From Kiritimatiellia bacterium (GTDB lineage: Bacteria; Verrucomicrobiota; Kiritimatiellia; RFP12; UBA1067), in the NCBI GenBank assembly GCA_024405265.1, contig JAKSOZ010000019.1:1-33676 (forward strand): a stretch of 33,676 nt of DNA, in the 5' to 3' direction. Made by a program: the position numbers and the translations under genes. Shown here piece by piece: positions 32,486 to 33,676 of this stretch. The number at the start of each line of letters is the position of its first letter. The first letter of the stretch is position 1. The notes below the pieces were generated by a model. The model saw nothing but the letters and a program-made list of their open reading frames with translations, was not told where the DNA came from and ran no database searches.

Positions 32486-32866
32486 TTAGCGACCGGCCTG
32501 CTTGGGCATCGCGATCGAGACGCGCTTGCCACCCTTACGGGTACGGGCATTGGTCTTCGTACGCTGACCGCGAACGGGGAGACCCTTCTTATGACGGAGA
32601 CCGCGGTAAGAACCGATCTGGATCAAACGGCGGATGTTCTGAGAAACTTCACGACGGAGGTCACCTTCAACACGGAAATGATCCTGGATGTACGTGGTGA
32701 GCGCGTGAATTTCATCCTGAGTGATATCGTCCGCCTTCTTCATCGGATCGACATTGCAAGCCGCCAAAACGTCATCGGCGCGTTTCGGCCCAATACCATG
32801 GATATAGCGAAGAGCATAGCGAATATGCTTCTTGCCGGGAATATCCACACCCATCATTCTAGGCAT
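32486..32866 (-). CDS. rpsM: 30S ribosomal protein S13
   Basis: A 126-residue protein of the 30S head that contacts the 50S subunit and P-site tRNA. It begins with V-D-I-P-G-K-K-H-I-R-Y-A-L-R-Y-I-H-G-I-G and has L-R-R-E-V-S-Q-N-I-R-R-L-I-Q-I-G-S-Y-R-G-L-R-H. It ends with R-G-Q-R-T-K-T-N-A-R-T-R-K-G. AAAGG lies upstream in the gap after rpmJ. Confidence 0.97.
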   Translation of the reverse strand: MPRMMGVDIPGKKHIRYALRYIHGIGPKRADDVLAACNVDPMKKADDITQDEIHALTTYIQDHFRVEGDLRREVSQNIRRLIQIGSYRGLRHKKGLPVRGQRTKTNARTRKGGKRVSIAMPKQAGR

Positions 32867-32883
32867 ATTATTTATTACCTTTC

Positions 32884-32997
32884 TTAGCCCTGACGCTGCT
32901 TATGGCGCGGGTTGGTGCAGATCACGCGCACCACGCCCTTGCGGCGGATGATGCGGCAGTTCTCGCAAATGCGACGAACGGAACTACGTACTTTCAT
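32884..32997 (-). CDS. rpmJ: 50S ribosomal protein L36
   Basis: A 37-residue protein, read directly from the minus strand. It starts [14 protein letters not shown] and ends [11 protein letters not shown]11, C14, C27 and H32 form the zinc-binding set of the zinc form of L36. It is the first gene of the operon, about 39 bases after its -10 box, and is followed by rpsM as in many bacteria. Confidence 0.97.
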   Translation of the reverse strand: MKVRSSVRRICENCRIIRRKGVVRVICTNPRHKQRQG

Positions 32998-33035
32998 GTT
33001 TGTTTTACTCTTTTGAGTGGTCGAATTTTCTGAGT

Positions 33036-33065
33036 ATTATATCAAATTTGCCGCCTATGGCGCAA
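33036..33065 (-). promoter_or_regulatory. Promoter of the rpmJ-rpoA operon
   Basis: TTGCGC (33060-33065), an 18-base spacer and TATAAT (33036-33041), preceded by TGA. It lies between the pckG terminator and rpmJ and shows that this alpha-type operon is transcribed apart from any secY/spc operon. Confidence 0.8.
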
Positions 33066-33076
33066 GGGGGTATTTT

Positions 33077-33112
33077 AAAAAGAAGAAAGCGACCCTTTTC
33101 GAGTCGCTTTCT
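33077..33112 (-). terminator. Terminator after pckG
   Basis: AGAAAGCGAC and GTCGCTTTCT (33084-33093 and 33103-33112) form a 10-bp stem with a 9-base loop. On the minus strand TTCTTTTT follows. Confidence 0.88.
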
Positions 33113-33117
33113 CTCTT

Positions 33118-33142
33118 GACCTTGGCCTAAGACCTTGGCCTA
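33118..33142. repeat. Tandem duplication of GACCTTGGCCTA
   Basis: Two exact copies (33118-33129 and 33131-33142) are separated by one A, between the pckG stop and its terminator. Next to them the odd palindrome AGCGCGT-C-ACGCGCT (33142-33156) overlaps the stop codon. Confidence 0.7.
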
Positions 33143-33155
33143 GCGCGTCACGCGC

Positions 33156-33676
33156 TTACTTGCACTTCTTGAGCGCGGCGGTAACGTCGGCGAGAACCTG
33201 ACGGAGAGCCTTCGGGACGCGGTGAGCGGTCGCCGACTTCTCGGTCGAGTCCTTCGAAGCCTTGGCATCGTATTCGTCGTACGAAGCGCCGATGGTTTCG
33301 ATTTCCTTGATCCAGCCCTTCTTGTCAACCGTGAGGATGTCCTTGAGGAACTTGGGATTGACGGTGTCCTTGCCGGTGTTGTTCTCGAGCGAGATATCTT
33401 CGACCTTGGGGAGGTTACCGATCGCGGTAGCGCGAGCTTCAACCTTGCCTTCGATACGGTCGCAGACCCACTTGAGGACGCGCGAGTTGTCGCCGAAGCC
33501 GGGCCACATGAATTCGCCCTTGTCGGTCTTACGGAACCAGTTCACGAAGTAGATCTTCGGGAGCTTGGTCGCGTCGGCGGAGGTGCGCTCCATCTCGAGC
33601 CAGTGCTGGAAGTAGTCGGCAACGTTGTAGCCGAAGAACGGGAGCATGGCCATCGGGTCGCGGCGAACCTGACCGA
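33156..33676 (-). CDS. pckG: Phosphoenolpyruvate carboxykinase (GTP), C-terminal part
   Basis: The last 172 residues of a GTP-dependent PEPCK, which converts oxaloacetate and GTP to PEP. The visible [33 protein letters not shown] and [15 protein letters not shown] are typical of the GTP family and include the nucleotide-contacting F-W-P-G-F-G-x-N region. The catalytic P-loop lies outside the window. The gene ends in its own terminator, so it is independent of the ribosomal operon. Confidence 0.96.
   Translation of the reverse strand, partial: GQVRRDPMAMLPFFGYNVADYFQHWLEMERTSADATKLPKIYFVNWFRKTDKGEFMWPGFGDNSRVLKWVCDRIEGKVEARATAIGNLPKVEDISLENNTGKDTVNPKFLKDILTVDKKGWIKEIETIGASYDEYDAKASKDSTEKSATAHRVPKALRQVLADVTAALKKCK

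Overview
The window is ordinary bacterial chromosome, GC-rich by eye, with one AT-richer accessory island of about 6.6 kb (about 5.65-12.25 kb). Nearly all host genes lie on the minus strand in tight operons, and many neighbours overlap by TAATG or ATGA junctions. The organism cannot be named from this sequence. GTP-type PEP carboxykinase, a Cys-rich PurF, a shortened MurC and the split ribosomal operon make me think of the PVC group (Kiritimatiellae-like gut or rumen bacteria), but that is a low-confidence guess.

Layout, read in the minus-strand direction from the right end. The 3' part of pckG ends at a terminator. An alpha-type operon follows: rpmJ-rpsM-rpsK-rpsD-rpoA-rplQ, with rpsU and argS attached. 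A new promoter inside the end of argS starts secG-hlyIII-epimerase-guaA-ruvB-pgi-purN, which ends at a terminator. Then come an N-domain-less clpB, a promoter with tRNA-Cys, a five-helix membrane protein, a Na/Pi-type cotransporter, murC and purF. A plus-strand lipoprotein gene converges on purF. Next are tRNA-Gly, tRNA-Lys, tRNA-Phe and tmRNA (tag ANNDYALAA). Beyond the island lie valS-ferredoxin/nitroreductase-ruvA-plsC and then rpsO-pnp (pnp cut by the window edge).

The island sits between the tmRNA 3' end and the valS promoter. Its left part is a decayed recombination module: a 42-aa ORF, a DUF2924 protein and a serine recombinase cut after about 76 residues. Its centre is a plus-strand type II restriction-modification pair, an NgoPII-family endonuclease overlapping an M.HaeIII-like C5 methyltransferase, both expected to act on GGCC. 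Facing it, behind a shared terminator, is a minus-strand operon. It holds a HaeIII-family endonuclease broken by a frameshift, a 33-aa ORF, a PD-(D/E)XK nuclease fused to a DUF2075-type helicase, and a 65-aa protein. Two different endonuclease families for the same expected site in one island, one joined to a nuclease-helicase, is the most unusual content here.

Most host promoters found share an extended -10, TG(A/G)TATAATA(C/T). Several of them are built into the last codons of the upstream gene.
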